From positions 496,001 through 560,000 of the forward strand of contig OX345637.1 in the NCBI GenBank assembly GCA_947044365.1: 64,000 bases of DNA, read 5' to 3'. The stretch comes from Petrosia ficiformis (lineage: Eukaryota; Porifera; Demospongiae; Haplosclerida; Petrosiidae). Below are positions 63,392-64,000 of this stretch, piece after piece. Numbering within the stretch: the first letter of the stretch is position 1; each line of letters starts with the position of its first letter. The position numbers were made by a program, and so were the translations under genes. The notes under the pieces are model-generated. The model saw only the letters and a program-made list of their open reading frames with translations. It did no database searches and was not told where the DNA came from.

Positions 63392-63992
63392 ACGATGTCC
63401 TCAAAATCATAATGTGATGACTTTATATGTAATATAGTGTATAGTTTAATGTCATAAGGTTAATACATGATTATACTGTAACTCAATAATGAAGCAATGG
63501 ATTGAAATTTGACATACACAAAAAAGAACAGGAAGGACTATTATATGAAAATGGTGCAGGTAAAAAGATTGTTGGACATTCCAGTTAATTCGAGAAGCTA
63601 ATAAAGCTAAAAGGCTGGCATGGGAATAGAACATAGAGATGATACATTTGGAGATGTGATATACAACAATGAATGTTCAAGTGCAACTAGAAACGCATCG
63701 TAGATTTTGTTGCCGAAAATATGGCCAAAAATCGAAATCAAAACCGAGGTAATTACAACACAAATGTATACATAGTTGTGTATATATGCACTATAATTAT
63801 CATTACAATTATTGACATTATGTAAATTTCTGCAGTGCAAAACATCCTGTCAAGGTTCATGTATGGAGGGGTATAAGTCGAAAGGGTTGGACAGGAATAT
63901 GTATATTCGATGGAATAATGAATGCATATCTCTATGTTGATATCTTACAGAATACTCTTATATCCTTTATCAAGGACACTTAACCTCAAAAA
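63392..63992 (+). pseudogene. Degenerate Tc1/mariner transposase remnant
   Basis: Plus-strand pieces recall Tc1/mariner transposases: REANKAKRLAW near 63590-63622, then QLETHRRFCCRKYGQKS near 63680-63735, and HPVKVHVWRGIS with GICIFDGIMNA near 63843-63925, followed by a stop. The pieces lie in different frames with stops between them, and an ~90-bp AT-rich insertion separates the last two. The 5' part is shared with 1566-1740. Non-functional; sits in the first visible MAP4K intron, on the opposite strand. Confidence 0.75.
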
Positions 63993-64000
63993 CACTGTTT

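Overview
The window reads as nuclear DNA from an early-branching animal, most likely a demosponge of the Amphimedon type. This is an inference. The DNA is strongly AT-rich, introns are mostly short with GT..AG ends, intergenic gaps are small, and the genes are animal signalling and Polycomb-type chromatin genes. No prokaryotic, organellar or CRISPR features, rRNA or tRNA genes were recognised. Exon models were built by hand from reading frame, splice signals and codon-phase agreement; none has been tested against transcripts.

Layout. (1) 1-3262, + strand: the 3' half of a group II p21-activated kinase (PAK4/5/6 type), cut by the left edge. (2) 4648-19740: four paralogous six-bladed kelch genes, one on + and three on -, with identical exon structure. 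Three carry a large tetranucleotide array in the same intron. The third copy has a premature stop. (3) 21109-24780, +: a protein matching only the N-terminal, PRC2-contacting part of JARID2, with no ARID or JmjC region found. (4) 36272-27616, -: a BAHD1-like BAH-domain protein, convergent with the JARID2-like gene. (5) 38728-44307, +: TACO1 (YebC family) with a 3.8-kb first intron. (6) 46.7-49.5 kb: a degenerate ~30-bp minisatellite with strand switches at perfect palindromes and a 142-bp higher-order repeat. (7) 63157-49997, -: a MAP4K3/5-type germinal-centre kinase with C-terminal CNH domain, whose first exons lie beyond the right edge.

Introns and gaps are full of small terminal-inverted-repeat elements: two hAT-type groups with 8-bp target duplications, a TA-flanked group, a foldback group and several unassigned families. 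Degenerate Tc1/mariner remains occur near both window ends.

How the genes relate: the two STE20-group kinases at the ends are unrelated in position. The most suggestive pairing is the JARID2-like gene beside the BAHD1-like gene, a PRC2 cofactor fragment next to a probable H3K27me3 reader. The kelch block is a recent, still-changing tandem and inverted duplication.
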